This document shows, one piece after another, positions 35,716-45,557 of a stretch of DNA of 64,000 nt. Source of the DNA: Thalassospira profundimaris WP0211 (GTDB taxonomy: Bacteria > Pseudomonadota > Alphaproteobacteria > Rhodospirillales > Thalassospiraceae); the NCBI RefSeq assembly GCF_000300275.1, contig NZ_AMRN01000005.1, positions 124,001-188,000 on the forward strand, in the 5' to 3' direction. The position numbers were made by a program, and so were the translations under genes. Below the pieces are notes generated by a model that ran no database searches, was not told the DNA's origin, and saw only the letters and a list, made by a program, of their open reading frames with translations. How positions within the stretch are numbered: the stretch's first letter is position 1; each line of letters opens with the position of its first letter.

Positions 35716-37053
35716 ATGACTACTGTATCGGGACTTGCTCATGCGGTTGACGGATGCGTGATTACGCGGGATTTCGCCCGTTATGACCGTGCCTATCACG
35801 ACAAAGTACAAAGATATAACGATCATCTTGGTGCCATGGCCGGGGTTTTGCGCCGGTTCAGCGAATATAGCCGCACCATGCTTGCGTCCCAGCAGCTCTA
35901 TATCTATGCCAAGTGGCTTGCACGTTACACGGCCTATTGGCCGCGGCTCGATGATCTTGTAACGCGCCTTGAAAGCAGTTTTTCCGAAACTGATCAAAGT
36001 TACGTTGCGCGCCAATCATCGATCGATGGATCATGGGGCTGGCAATATACCGAGTTTCATCACAAGTTTGATGCGACCATTGTGCGTCTGCATGAACTGG
36101 CAACGGAAAAACGAGCACCGCGCCATCCGCTTCATTTTCTGGAGCCGGTATCAACCATCGCGAAAATGCGCGCTTATCTCGAAGATCTTCTGGTGTCTGA
36201 TATTGCCGCAACCGGGCGCAACAAGCGTGATGAACTGGGGTCGGTCCTGTGTTGTCTGGCGCAGTTATGCTTCAAGCCGCGCCTGCGCAATTTCGCCCGC
36301 GAACATGTGCGCGGGATCGCGCTTGATGACGCATATATCAAGGCCTTTACCGATTTCCTTGACGACATTCAAAACCCGGAAACCGGTTACTGGGGACCAT
36401 GGTATTCATCAGATGGTAAAACCCATCGCTATGATGATCTGAGTTTTACGTTCCACATTGTGTCCTATCGCAAAGGGGACGTTCGCCATTGGCCAAGCCT
36501 GATCCGCACGACCCTTGAGCGTCGGGGTGAAGAATATCCGGTTGGCTGGCGGAGCCGCGGCAATTTCAACAACCACAACAATTACGATGTCGCGAAGATA
36601 TTTCGTCATGGCTGGTCACATATGACACCAGCCCAGCGGGATTTCGCATCAAGGCAACTTGACGAGATGTTGGGCTGGTGTCTGACGCATTCGATGCGTA
36701 AGGATGGCAGTTTTGTCTTTGACGAACATTTCTATAATTCGCTTGAGTCCTGTCACTATTTCGGCGTTTCGTTCCTTGATGAGGTCGGGTATTTCAGGCC
36801 GCGCAAACGGTTCTGGACGGACCGGAAATTCCCCGAGGCCAGCCGTGTGCAGCATCATGTGATAGCCCGCTTGAATGAGTTCTGCCCGCAAAATCCAAGC
36901 GTCATCGCCGCGAAATGGAAGGCCGGAACGGATCTGAACCTTGCGGCGAAACAGCCGGTGTCGGCGGCAGAAACAGAACATCTTTCAAGGCGGCAGCGGC
37001 ACAAGTTCCTTGTCAGTGCCGATACATCTGCAAGCTCTTTCAAAAACGATTGA
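35716..37053 (+). CDS. Uncharacterised 445-residue protein, possibly helical toroid fold
   Basis: I do not recognise a named family. The protein is soluble, rich in Trp, Tyr and His, with no signal peptide or membrane segment. Several segments have the look of alpha/alpha toroid proteins such as glycoside hydrolases or terpene cyclase-like folds: GSWGWQYTEFHHKFD (about 108-122), NPETGYWGPWYSSDGK (about 221-236), NFNNHNNYDVAKIF (about 286-299) and DGSFVFDEHFYNSLES (about 336-351). These recur at rough spacing between helices, which is what suggests the fold. It lies 37 bp before a MATE gene and may be co-transcribed. No catalytic residues can be named. Confidence 0.8.
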   Translation: MTTVSGLAHAVDGCVITRDFARYDRAYHDKVQRYNDHLGAMAGVLRRFSEYSRTMLASQQLYIYAKWLARYTAYWPRLDDLVTRLESSFSETDQSYVARQSSIDGSWGWQYTEFHHKFDATIVRLHELATEKRAPRHPLHFLEPVSTIAKMRAYLEDLLVSDIAATGRNKRDELGSVLCCLAQLCFKPRLRNFAREHVRGIALDDAYIKAFTDFLDDIQNPETGYWGPWYSSDGKTHRYDDLSFTFHIVSYRKGDVRHWPSLIRTTLERRGEEYPVGWRSRGNFNNHNNYDVAKIFRHGWSHMTPAQRDFASRQLDEMLGWCLTHSMRKDGSFVFDEHFYNSLESCHYFGVSFLDEVGYFRPRKRFWTDRKFPEASRVQHHVIARLNEFCPQNPSVIAAKWKAGTDLNLAAKQPVSAAETEHLSRRQRHKFLVSADTSASSFKND

Positions 37054-37090
37054 TGCCTCGTTTTTCCAACCGTGACGGATCAAACACAAA

Positions 37091-38479
37091 ATGGCGTTGC
37101 AGCAGCAGTATTTTATCGGTGGGTCGGTTCTGCGCCATATCCTCGGCATGGCTTCGACAAGCATGCTTGCGCTTGTTGCGATGGTGGCTGTCGATGCGCT
37201 TGATCTGTTCTTCCTGAGCCTTCTGGGCGATGTCGATATTGTTGCCGCACTTGGCTTTGCCTGGCCCCTGATATTTTTCACGCTGGCGATATCGCTTGGG
37301 GTGTCGACGTCAATGACGGCGTTGGTGGCACGGGCCGAGGGGCTCGGCGACCGTGAGCGCGCGCGCGTGATGGCAACGCATATACTGCTTTTCGGTGTCG
37401 GTTTTTCGGTTCTGATGACGGCGGCGATTTGGTGGGGGGCGCCAGTTATGCTGGCAGCACTTGGCGCATCAGGCCGCGTTCATGAGCTTGGCACCAGTTA
37501 TCTTCAGATCGTCATGCTGTGCCTGCCCATTCTGGTGCTTAGCATGGCATCCGGGGCGCTTTTAAGGGTGATCGGGGCCAAACAACGGTCGATGTGGGCC
37601 AAGATCGCAGGGGCGGTCACCAACGGTGTGCTTGATCCCATCTTCATCTTTGGTTTTGGCTGGGGTGTGGAAGGCGCTGCATGGGCCACCGTGATATCGC
37701 GCGTCGTGATCATGGTGATTGCGTTTTATGGCGTGCGCAATGTGCATAACATGCTGGGCCGTTTCAATCGTGCTGTATTCGCGCAAGATGTTCGCGAAAT
37801 TGCCAGGGTCACCGTGCCTGTCGGGCTGGCTAAAACCGGCCCGCCAATTGCCAGCGGCTTTATCATGGCATCAATGGCAATGTTTGGGTCAGACGCCGTC
37901 GCGGCGATGGCGATCATTGAACGCATCGCGCCATTCGCCTTTGTCGGTTACATGGCCTTGCCGCAGGCTATCGGGCCGATCTTTGGACAGAATTTTTCCG
38001 CCAAACGCACGGATCGGGTGCGCGCCATCTGGCATTCGGTTTGGGGGCTGATTGTTGTCTATGGTCTGGTGGTGTCAGCACTGTTGTTTGTTTTGTCTGA
38101 CCAATTGGCTGAGCTGTTTCGCACCACACCGGAAACCGCAAACCTGCTGGGCCTGTTTTGTACGGCGATTGCGCCGCTTTACATGTTCCTGGGCCTGCAG
38201 TTTTCATCCCATACCTTCTTTAACGTCACCGGGCGGCCTAATCTTGCGATGCTTGCCGATCTTGCCAAGGAGTTTCTTGGTGTGATCCCGCTCGTCTGGT
38301 TGGGCAGCATCTATTTCGGGGCCGTCGGGGTTTTGTGGGGGCAGGTCGCAGGCATTGTATTGTTCGGTACCTTGACTGGCATCGTCAGCTACAGGCTGGC
38401 GTGCCAGAAACCGCGTTCAGACCAATTGTTGCAATCGGGTCCACACAAGCCCGTGGTTGGCAGCGGGAACGCAGGGTGA
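37091..38479 (+). CDS. MATE family efflux transporter
   Basis: A multidrug/toxin extrusion antiporter of 462 residues with about twelve membrane segments in two homologous halves. Recognisable parts are the N-terminal DLFFLSLLGDVDIVAALGFAW and the NGVLDPIFIFGFGWGVEGAA segment. The second half includes PQAIGPIFGQNFSAKRTDRV. The driving ion (Na+ or H+) and substrates are not evident. It lies 37 bp downstream of the orphan 445-residue gene, so the two may act together. It is convergent with the GNAT gene. Confidence 0.92.
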   Translation: MALQQQYFIGGSVLRHILGMASTSMLALVAMVAVDALDLFFLSLLGDVDIVAALGFAWPLIFFTLAISLGVSTSMTALVARAEGLGDRERARVMATHILLFGVGFSVLMTAAIWWGAPVMLAALGASGRVHELGTSYLQIVMLCLPILVLSMASGALLRVIGAKQRSMWAKIAGAVTNGVLDPIFIFGFGWGVEGAAWATVISRVVIMVIAFYGVRNVHNMLGRFNRAVFAQDVREIARVTVPVGLAKTGPPIASGFIMASMAMFGSDAVAAMAIIERIAPFAFVGYMALPQAIGPIFGQNFSAKRTDRVRAIWHSVWGLIVVYGLVVSALLFVLSDQLAELFRTTPETANLLGLFCTAIAPLYMFLGLQFSSHTFFNVTGRPNLAMLADLAKEFLGVIPLVWLGSIYFGAVGVLWGQVAGIVLFGTLTGIVSYRLACQKPRSDQLLQSGPHKPVVGSGNAG

Positions 38480-38495
38480 TTTGCGATCAGAAAGA

Positions 38496-39005
38496 TCAGC
38501 TTTGTTTTTGATCGCGGGCATTAAGCGTCATCAAAAGGCACGGGCCCTTGGCGGTTTCATATTCCCGTCCGGCGACAAAACCAATCGCCTCATAACACCT
38601 AATCGCACGTTCGTTTTCCGGATCGGGATCAATCCCGATCATGGGCGCGCCACGTTCAAACAACTGGCGTGTCAGCATCTTTAGGAACATCTGACCATGT
38701 CCGCAGCCCATCATGTCGGGCACGCCAATAAAGGCGTCCAGACAGCGGGTATGTTCGGGCAGGGGATCAAAATGCGCTTGGGGCCATTGATGGGCGTCGT
38801 AATGCTGGACAAAGGCAAACGGGCGATTGCGGTACGACACAATCAGGGTCGCCATTTCGGCCAGTTCGACATCTTCGGAAATCAGTTCAAGCTGTTCGGC
38901 CGGTTCGCCCCACCAGCGGATGACTTCGGGCACATGCAGCCAGCGGCCAATCATTGGCAGGTCGTTTGGGGTGGCCCGTCTGAAGCTGTATTTTGACGGG
39001 CCCAT
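38496..39005 (-). CDS. GNAT acetyltransferase related to AAC(6')
   Basis: A 169-residue N-acetyltransferase. The C-terminal half resembles the aminoglycoside 6'-N-acetyltransferase-type subgroup. It has the acetyl-CoA loop region GCGHGQMFLKML, then IGIDPDPENERAIRCYEAIGF, close in pattern to AAC(6')-Ib. The N-terminus VIRWWGEPAEQ also fits. Chromosomal relatives include siderophore and peptide acetylases, so an antibiotic-resistance role is not implied. It lies 3 bp before the leucine operon's last gene on the same strand, downstream of it. Confidence 0.85.
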   Translation of the reverse strand: MGPSKYSFRRATPNDLPMIGRWLHVPEVIRWWGEPAEQLELISEDVELAEMATLIVSYRNRPFAFVQHYDAHQWPQAHFDPLPEHTRCLDAFIGVPDMMGCGHGQMFLKMLTRQLFERGAPMIGIDPDPENERAIRCYEAIGFVAGREYETAKGPCLLMTLNARDQKQS

Positions 39006-39008
39006 CCA

Positions 39009-39938
39009 TTAGTCCCCGGTCGTTGATCTTTTTGCTGCCAAGGCCAGATTGACCTTCGATGCACTTGATTTTGCTATCTGATCACAAATCCAGCTTCCTG
39101 TCTCGGCAAGCTTTTCAAGATCGATACCGGTTTTGATGCCAAGCCCGTTCAGCATATAGACAACATCCTCGGTCGCGACATTGCCGCTGGCCCCCTTGGC
39201 ATAGGGACAGCCGCCCAGACCGGCGACGGAACTGTCAATTACGGTCACACCCATTTGCAGCACAGCAAGCAAATTGGCCAGCGCCTGACCATAGGTATCA
39301 TGGAAGTGGGCGGCGAGTTTTTCGGTCGGCACATGTCTGGCAACAGCGGTGATCATCGCCTGTGCCTTGGCGGGTGTCCCGGTGCCGATGGTATCGCCCA
39401 GACTGATTTCATAGCAGCCCATGTCATAAAGCGCCTTTGCGACCTCGGCCACCTTTTCAGGCGCAATGTCGCCTTCATACGGGCAGCCCAGCACACAGGA
39501 AACATAGCCGCGTACTGCAAGGCCCGCGTCACGCGCCGCATCGGCCACCGGGCGAAATCGATCAAGGCTTTCAGCAATCGAGCAATTGATGTTCTTTTGG
39601 GAGAAACTTTCTGACGCCGCGCCGAAAACAGCAACCTCGGTTGCGCCTGCTGCAACCGCGGCCTCAAGACCCTTCATGTTCGGGGCCAGAACAGGGTATG
39701 TCACCCCGGGTTTGCGGGTGATCTGGGCCATGACATCGGGCGCATCGGCCATTTGCGGTACCCATTTCGGGCTGACAAAGGCGGTGGCTTCGATCACCGA
39801 TAATCCGGCATCATTCAGACGATGGATCAACTCGACCTTGGTTGCGGTCGGGACCATTGCCTTTTCGTTCTGAAGCCCGTCACGTGGGCCGACTTCAACG
39901 ATTTTGACATGGCTTGGCAGATCGGAAAGCAAGGCCAT
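39009..39938 (-). CDS. Hydroxymethylglutaryl-CoA lyase
   Basis: Cleaves HMG-CoA to acetoacetate and acetyl-CoA, the last step of leucine degradation. It has 309 residues in a TIM barrel. The N-terminal [11 protein letters not shown] carries the metal-binding Asp, FHDTYGQAL holds metal-binding His, and [14 protein letters not shown] contains the catalytic loop Cys. Its ATG overlaps the carboxylase alpha stop by one base. Widely called mvaB or liuE in related operons. Confidence 0.95.
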   Translation of the reverse strand: MALLSDLPSHVKIVEVGPRDGLQNEKAMVPTATKVELIHRLNDAGLSVIEATAFVSPKWVPQMADAPDVMAQITRKPGVTYPVLAPNMKGLEAAVAAGATEVAVFGAASESFSQKNINCSIAESLDRFRPVADAARDAGLAVRGYVSCVLGCPYEGDIAPEKVAEVAKALYDMGCYEISLGDTIGTGTPAKAQAMITAVARHVPTEKLAAHFHDTYGQALANLLAVLQMGVTVIDSSVAGLGGCPYAKGASGNVATEDVVYMLNGLGIKTGIDLEKLAETGSWICDQIAKSSASKVNLALAAKRSTTGD

Positions 39939-41941
39939 TATTCGGCCTCCTCAATCGCGATCAGTTCTGCGCCATCATCGACCTGATCACCGACGCCAAA
40001 GAACACTTCCTTGATCGTGCCAGTGACGGGGGCGGAAATGGTGTGTTCCATTTTCATCGCTTCCATCACGACAAGCTTGTCACCCGCCGTGACCGATTGA
40101 CCGGCCTTTGCCATCACTGCGATGATCTTGCCCGGCATCGGTGCGGTCAGGCCACCACCGGTGCCTTCGTTGCCACCAGCCGCGGCCAGCGGATCAAAGA
40201 TGTCGAGACGATCCGAGCGACCATCACGGAAAATCATCAGACGATTACCGTCACGAAGCACCGACGCGCGTTTGCGGACGTTATTCAGGCTGGCAACGAT
40301 GGCGCCATTTTCGTCATGCTCGGCACTAGCGATGATAGCGCTACCATCAGGCATATCGATGACATAGCCCTGATCGCGGTAATGCACCTTGACCAGCAAA
40401 TCCGATCCGTCATGACGCAGGATCAGGTCATGATGGTTATCGTCATTCAGCCGGAAACCAGCGGTGCTGTGCCAGGGCGAATAGGGATCGTTGCTTTGTG
40501 CGGCATAACGAGCGGCCTCCGCATCGCGGGTCAGCAGGATATCAAGGGCAGCAAATGCCAGCGCCTCGTTATCGGTGGTGGTAGGGGCGGGGATCAGATC
40601 ATCCTGATAGTTCGGGATGAAACCGGTTTCGACTTCGCCCCGCTCAAAGGCCGGATGGCGGGCGATATTGCCAAGGAAACCGGTATTGGTGGTCACCCCA
40701 ACAATCTGCACATCATTTAATGCGGTCGCCATGCGACGCAGGGCCGATGTGCGGTCCACATCCCAGGTGATCAGCTTGGCGATCATCGGGTCATAATGAA
40801 TGGAAACTTCGCCGCCTTCATAGACGCCGGTATCAACCCGCACATGATCGGTTTCACGTGGCATGCGCATATGGACAAGCTTGCCGGTTGCGGGCAGGAA
40901 ATCATTCTGCGGGTCTTCGGCATAGATGCGCACTTCAAAGGCATGACCGTTGATCGAAAGGTCTTCCTGCGCCTTTGGCAGTTTTTCGCCATCGGCCACA
41001 CGCAGCTGCCATTCCACAAGGTCTTCGCCGGTGATTTTTTCGGTTACCGGATGTTCGACCTGAAGGCGGGTGTTCATTTCCATGAAATAGAACGCACCAG
41101 ACGCATCGAGCAGGAATTCAACCGTGCCGGCCCCCTGATAGCCAATTGCCTTGGCAGCATCGACCGCGGCCTTGCCCATCTGGGCGCGGAGGTCCTCGGT
41201 CATGCCTGGTGCAGGGGCCTCTTCAATCACTTTCTGGTGGCGGCGCTGCAAGGAGCAATCGCGTTCAAATAGATAGACCGCGTTGCCATGGCTGTCGGCA
41301 AAGACCTGAATTTCAACGTGGCGCGGTTTGACAATCAGTTTTTCAATCAGGCAATGATCATCGCCAAAGCTGCTTGCGGCCTCGCGCTTGCAACTGATCA
41401 GGGCGTCCTTGAAATCAGATGCCTTCTCAACGGCACGCATGCCTTTGCCGCCACCCCCGGCGGATGCCTTGATCAATACCGGATAGCCGATCTTGTCGGC
41501 CTCAACTGCCAGAAGGTCGGGGTCCTGATCTTCGCCGTGATAGCCCGGCACCAGCGGCACACCGGCCTTGCCCATGATTTTCTTGGCTTCAGATTTCGAC
41601 CCCATGGCACGGATGGCACTTGCCGGTGGGCCGACAAAAACACAGCCTGCCTTTTCCAGCGCATCGGCAAAACCGGCATTTTCCGACAGGAAGCCGTAGC
41701 CTGGATGAACCGCATCGGCACCCGATTGGGCGATGACTTCAAGCAACCGGTCGGTGCGCAGATAGCTGTCCTTGGGGGCAGGCGCGCCAATGTGATAGGC
41801 CTCGTCGGCATGTTTGACATGCAGGGCATTGGCGTCGGCATCGGAATAAACGGCGACCGTGGCAATTCCCATGCGACGGGCGGTCTTGATCACGCGGCAG
41901 GCGATCTCACCGCGGTTGGCGATCAGAAGTTTGCGCGGCAT
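39938..41941 (-). CDS. 3-methylcrotonyl-CoA carboxylase, biotin-carrying alpha subunit
   Basis: Biotin carboxylase plus carrier subunit, carboxylating 3-methylcrotonyl-CoA. It has 667 residues. A biotin carboxylase ATP-grasp domain (about 1-445) begins [15 protein letters not shown]. It includes the [10 protein letters not shown] glycine loop and [16 protein letters not shown]-terminal biotinyl domain has Lys in VMEAMKMEH (near 635). ATG at 41941 is canonical; the longer frame upstream overlaps the hydratase gene. Acetyl/propionyl-CoA carboxylases share the fold, but the operon fixes the role. Common names are mccA and liuD. Confidence 0.94.
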   Translation of the reverse strand: MPRKLLIANRGEIACRVIKTARRMGIATVAVYSDADANALHVKHADEAYHIGAPAPKDSYLRTDRLLEVIAQSGADAVHPGYGFLSENAGFADALEKAGCVFVGPPASAIRAMGSKSEAKKIMGKAGVPLVPGYHGEDQDPDLLAVEADKIGYPVLIKASAGGGGKGMRAVEKASDFKDALISCKREAASSFGDDHCLIEKLIVKPRHVEIQVFADSHGNAVYLFERDCSLQRRHQKVIEEAPAPGMTEDLRAQMGKAAVDAAKAIGYQGAGTVEFLLDASGAFYFMEMNTRLQVEHPVTEKITGEDLVEWQLRVADGEKLPKAQEDLSINGHAFEVRIYAEDPQNDFLPATGKLVHMRMPRETDHVRVDTGVYEGGEVSIHYDPMIAKLITWDVDRTSALRRMATALNDVQIVGVTTNTGFLGNIARHPAFERGEVETGFIPNYQDDLIPAPTTTDNEALAFAALDILLTRDAEAARYAAQSNDPYSPWHSTAGFRLNDDNHHDLILRHDGSDLLVKVHYRDQGYVIDMPDGSAIIASAEHDENGAIVASLNNVRKRASVLRDGNRLMIFRDGRSDRLDIFDPLAAAGGNEGTGGGLTAPMPGKIIAVMAKAGQSVTAGDKLVVMEAMKMEHTISAPVTGTIKEVFFGVGDQVDDGAELIAIEEAE

Positions 41942-41942
41942 A

Positions 41943-42755
41943 TTATTTCTTGCTCCAGTTCGCGGGACGTTTTTCCAGAAAGGCACCGACACCTTCGCGG
42001 CCCTCTGCACTTGCGCGTTGATCGGCAATGCGTTGGGCGGTGTCATCAATCACGGCATCTGAAATCGGTTTGTTGGCAACCGCGTAAATCAGGTTCTTGG
42101 CCGCATGCATTGCATCCGGACCGTTGGCCAGCAGAAGCTTCGCCATTTCCTGCCCACGGGCAGTCAGTTCATCGGTTGTGGTGAGTTCATGCACCAGTCC
42201 GATCTGATGGGCGGTCTGGGCATTAAATCGTTCGGCAGTCAGGAAGTAACGTCGTGCCTGATTGACCCCGATGGCCTCAACCACATAGGGCGAAATCACC
42301 GCCGGGATGAGGCCCAGCTTGACTTCCGACAAACAGAAGCTTGCGCGGTCTGACGCGATCACAATGTCACAGCACGCTGCCAGACCAACGCCGCCGCCAA
42401 AGGCAGCCCCGTTAACCAGTGCAATGGTCGGTTTCGAGGCAAAGTTCAAAACCTTCATCAGTTTGGCGAGTGCACGGGAATCAGCAAGGTTTTCCGCGTG
42501 GCTATAGCCCGCCATACGCTTCATCCAGTTAAGATCCGCCCCAGCCGAAAAGCTTTTGCCAGCCCCGGTCAGGATGATCACCCGAACAGCCGGATCGGCG
42601 TCAAGGGCTTCGATCTTTGCGGTCAGATCAGCGATCAGGACATCATCAAAGGCATTGTGAATTTCGGGCCGGTTCAACGTGATGGTCGCAACACCATTGG
42701 CGGCGATCTCACACAGGGCGGCATCAGAAATGTTATCGGTGTTTACATTACTCAT
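41943..42755 (-). CDS. Methylglutaconyl-CoA hydratase (enoyl-CoA hydratase family)
   Basis: Crotonase-fold enzyme expected to hydrate 3-methylglutaconyl-CoA to HMG-CoA. It has 270 residues. The oxyanion-hole motifs are GAGKSFSAGADLNWM and NGAAFGGGVGLAACCDIVIA. The conserved catalytic region is SEVKLGLIPAVISPYV. ATG at 42755 has GAGG upstream. It lies between the two carboxylase subunit genes, one base from mccA-type start and 7 bp after the beta subunit gene stop. Substrate is assigned from the operon; often called liuC. Confidence 0.92.
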   Translation of the reverse strand: MSNVNTDNISDAALCEIAANGVATITLNRPEIHNAFDDVLIADLTAKIEALDADPAVRVIILTGAGKSFSAGADLNWMKRMAGYSHAENLADSRALAKLMKVLNFASKPTIALVNGAAFGGGVGLAACCDIVIASDRASFCLSEVKLGLIPAVISPYVVEAIGVNQARRYFLTAERFNAQTAHQIGLVHELTTTDELTARGQEMAKLLLANGPDAMHAAKNLIYAVANKPISDAVIDDTAQRIADQRASAEGREGVGAFLEKRPANWSKK

Positions 42756-42762
42756 GATCACC

Positions 42763-44373
42763 TCACATTCTGAAGACACCAAACCGGGTTTCTTCGACCG
42801 GTTTGTTGAGTGCCGCCGACAGGCCAAGGCCAAGAACCATGCGGGTATCGGCCGGGTCAATCACGCCATCATCCCAAAGGCGGGCGGATGCGTAATAGGG
42901 GTGGCCTTGTTCCTCGTATTGATCGCGGATCGGGGCCTTGAACGCCTCCTGCTCGGCTTCCGGCCAGTTTTCGCCGCGCTTTTCGGCGGCATCGGCGCGA
43001 ATTTGCGTCAAAACGTTCGCTGCCTGTTCGCCGCCCATGACGGAAATACGGGCATTTGGCCACATCCACAGGAAGCGCGGGCTGTATGCGCGACCACACA
43101 TGCCATAGTTGCCTGCCCCAAAGGACCCACCGATCAGGACAGTGAATTTCGGTACATTTGCCGTGGCAACGGCGGTGACAAGTTTCGCACCATCCTTTGC
43201 AATGCCGCCGCTTTCATATTTGCGGCCAATCATAAAGCCGGTGATGTTTTGCAGGAACACCAGCGGAATGCCGCGTTGTGCGCAAAGCTCGATGAAATGC
43301 GCCCCCTTAAGCGCGCTTTCGGAAAACAGGATGCCATTATTGGCAATGATGCCGACCGGATAGCCAAAGATGCGCGCAAAGCCTGTAACAAGTGTCGTCC
43401 CGTACTGTGCCTTGAACTCATCAAAGTCGGAGCCATCAACGATGCGGGCGATGATTTCACGCACGTCATAGGGCTTTTTGGTGTCGGTCGGGACAACGCC
43501 ATAAATCTCGCGTGGGTCATAGGCCGGGGCGCGCGGCTCGGTCAAGGTCAGGCCGGGGTTCTTCGTCCAGTTCAGGTTCTTGACGATATCGCGCGCAATC
43601 GACAATGCGTGGCTGTCATCCTGTGCATAATGGTCGGTCACACCGGACGTTTTGCAATGAACATCAGCGCCACCAAGGTCTTCGGCCGAGACAACTTCAC
43701 CGGTGGCGGCCTTCACCAGCGGCGGACCGCCGAGGAAGATCGTGCCCTGTTTGCGGACAATGATGCTTTCATCCGACATCGCCGGGACATAAGCACCACC
43801 CGCCGTGCACGACCCCATGACAACCGCGATTTGCGGGATGCCTTTGGACGACATGGTTGCCTGATTAAAGAAGATGCGCCCGAAATGGTCGCGATCCGGG
43901 AAAACGTCATCCTGACGGGGCAGGTTGGCCCCGCCGCTATCGACCAGATAGATGCAGGGCAGGTTGTTTTCGAGTGCGATTTCCTGTGCGCGAAGATGCT
44001 TCTTCACCGTCATCGGGTAGTAGGAACCACCCTTGACCGTGGCGTCATTGGCGACAATCACGCATTCAACGCCTGAAACGCGGCCGATACCGGTAATGAT
44101 GCCGGCTGCCGGAACGTCTTCATCACCATACATGCCATGTGCGGCAAGTTGGGAGAGTTCCAGAAACGGGGAGCCGACATCAAGAAGCTGGCGAATACGT
44201 TCACGTGGCAGCAATTTGCCCCGCCCGGTATGGCGATCACGGGCGCGTTCACCGCCGCCCAGTTTGACCGCAGCGATTTGATCGCGCAAATCCGCAACCA
44301 GCTTTTCCATATGTTCGGCATTGTTGCGGAATTCTTCGGAACGGGCGTTCACCGCAGATTTCAGTACCGTCAT
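42763..44373 (-). CDS. 3-methylcrotonyl-CoA carboxylase, beta subunit
   Basis: Carboxyltransferase subunit that moves CO2 from biotin to 3-methylcrotonyl-CoA. It has 536 residues, normal for MccB. Distinctive segments are [30 protein letters not shown], the C-terminal crotonase-like part around [16 protein letters not shown] and [19 protein letters not shown]. It is the first visible gene of the leucine degradation operon. The usual isovaleryl-CoA dehydrogenase gene is not immediately upstream. Confidence 0.95.
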   Translation of the reverse strand: MTVLKSAVNARSEEFRNNAEHMEKLVADLRDQIAAVKLGGGERARDRHTGRGKLLPRERIRQLLDVGSPFLELSQLAAHGMYGDEDVPAAGIITGIGRVSGVECVIVANDATVKGGSYYPMTVKKHLRAQEIALENNLPCIYLVDSGGANLPRQDDVFPDRDHFGRIFFNQATMSSKGIPQIAVVMGSCTAGGAYVPAMSDESIIVRKQGTIFLGGPPLVKAATGEVVSAEDLGGADVHCKTSGVTDHYAQDDSHALSIARDIVKNLNWTKNPGLTLTEPRAPAYDPREIYGVVPTDTKKPYDVREIIARIVDGSDFDEFKAQYGTTLVTGFARIFGYPVGIIANNGILFSESALKGAHFIELCAQRGIPLVFLQNITGFMIGRKYESGGIAKDGAKLVTAVATANVPKFTVLIGGSFGAGNYGMCGRAYSPRFLWMWPNARISVMGGEQAANVLTQIRADAAEKRGENWPEAEQEAFKAPIRDQYEEQGHPYYASARLWDDGVIDPADTRMVLGLGLSAALNKPVEETRFGVFRM

Positions 44374-44451
44374 CGTCCGTTTTCACCGTTTTTTTGTTAT
44401 GGGCAAATCGGCCCGCGTGCAGGGTGTTTATGGCTGTTGTTATCGGTGAAG

Positions 44452-44467
44452 TTTACGTAAACGTCAA
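44452..44467. promoter_or_regulatory. LiuR-like operator upstream of the leucine operon
   Basis: TTTACGT-AA-ACGTCAA, on the other strand TTGACGTTTACGTAAA, lies 79 bp upstream of the carboxylase beta gene start. This near-palindrome resembles the site described for LiuR, the MerR-family regulator of leucine and isovalerate use in proteobacteria. The match is from memory of the motif, and no liuR gene is in the window. Confidence 0.6.
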
Positions 44468-44474
44468 TATTAAA

Positions 44475-44492
44475 TCGGTATTTCAGTACCGA
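44475..44492. promoter_or_regulatory. Second inverted repeat near the LiuR-like site
   Basis: TCGGTA-TTTCAG-TACCGA at 44475-44492, just outside the LiuR-like site. It may serve a second regulator, of the leucine operon or of the divergent periplasmic protein gene. Confidence 0.4.
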
Positions 44493-44628
44493 AATTAACT
44501 ATATGCTATCAAATCACCCATAGCGTTTAGCGCATATGGGTTGTTTGCAGATGACCAGTGGTCGCCATAAAATCGCAGCCGATCCTTATTTTGATCGATC
44601 TTGTCTTGGGAATGCGGGCGAAAAAATA

Positions 44629-45495
44629 ATGTCATACCGGACTTTGATCTGTTTGGTGTTGTGTTCATGTGTTGCTGTTGTGTTCGGACAAAGGTCCGCG
44701 CATGCGCAAGATACGCTTTATGAAATTCATTGGCTTAAGGCCGATGTGCCGCCGATTGGTATTGGCAGCGGACCGTTGGCCGGCAAGGGGCTTCATGGCG
44801 GGATCCTTGATATATTGTTCGGTACGTCGCTTGATCCCGACATGGTGAAGGGGCATGCCAATATGGCGCGGTTGTTTGCCCTGATGAAAACGGGAAACTA
44901 CTGTGTACCGGGACTGATCCGGACCGCTGAGCGCGAAGAGGTTGTCTATTTTTCCGAGCAGCCAAGCGCTGTGCTTGAAAGCAGTCACCTGGTGTATTCC
45001 CCAAGCAACCGAAAGCTCCGTGAGGCGATTGATGACAAGGTCTCGCTGGCGCAATTGCTTGACGCGGGCTTTGTCGTCGGAATCGGGGCGGGCATTTCGT
45101 ATGGCGAAGAAACAGACAGGATCATTCAGCGCTATTCAAACTCAGACAGCGTCGTTCGACATCCCACACCCAATTTCCTGGCGCCGATGTTGTCGATGAT
45201 TGAAATGAAACGTGTGGACTTTTCGCTGGCGCCACCTTGGGCATTGACGTGGTTTCTGGTCAATCAAAAGAACGGTCTTGGTGGTGATAGCGCCCCGATG
45301 ATCGTTACCCACCCATTCCGCGAGGCATCAGAAAAAATCAACTACCACGTAGTTTGCACCAAGAATGCTTGGGGCAAGAAAGCGGTCGCCATGATCGATG
45401 AAGTGCTTGCACGCGATGATATCCGCCAAGCTCTTGCACGCAATGCACAAACCTGGTTGTCGACCACGAAAGTGCAAGAAAAAGTCGTGAAGTAG
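44629..45495 (+). CDS. Periplasmic solute-binding-like protein (TIGR02285-type)
   Basis: A secreted protein of 288 residues with a signal peptide (about 1-28, ending RSAHAQ). The body resembles type II periplasmic amino acid-binding proteins of the TIGR02285 group, with the Pro/Gly-rich IHWLKADVPPIGIGSG at the N-terminus. Internal segments such as CVPGLIRTAEREEVVYFSEQ and SNSDSVVRHPTPNFLAPMLS also fit. No ABC transporter genes are adjacent, so a sensing or orphan binding role is possible. ATG at 44629 is chosen because it begins the signal peptide. Confidence 0.75.
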   Translation: MSYRTLICLVLCSCVAVVFGQRSAHAQDTLYEIHWLKADVPPIGIGSGPLAGKGLHGGILDILFGTSLDPDMVKGHANMARLFALMKTGNYCVPGLIRTAEREEVVYFSEQPSAVLESSHLVYSPSNRKLREAIDDKVSLAQLLDAGFVVGIGAGISYGEETDRIIQRYSNSDSVVRHPTPNFLAPMLSMIEMKRVDFSLAPPWALTWFLVNQKNGLGGDSAPMIVTHPFREASEKINYHVVCTKNAWGKKAVAMIDEVLARDDIRQALARNAQTWLSTTKVQEKVVK

Positions 45496-45557
45496 AAAGG
45501 CTGATCTGCGCCTTCCAGAAGGGGTTGTTCTTCGGTCAACAGCGATGGTTGACGGTG

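Noticed and set aside
42679-44076. Open frame of 465 codons antisense to the leucine operon
   Set aside because: It is opposite the well-supported carboxylase beta gene and its translation has no recognisable domain.
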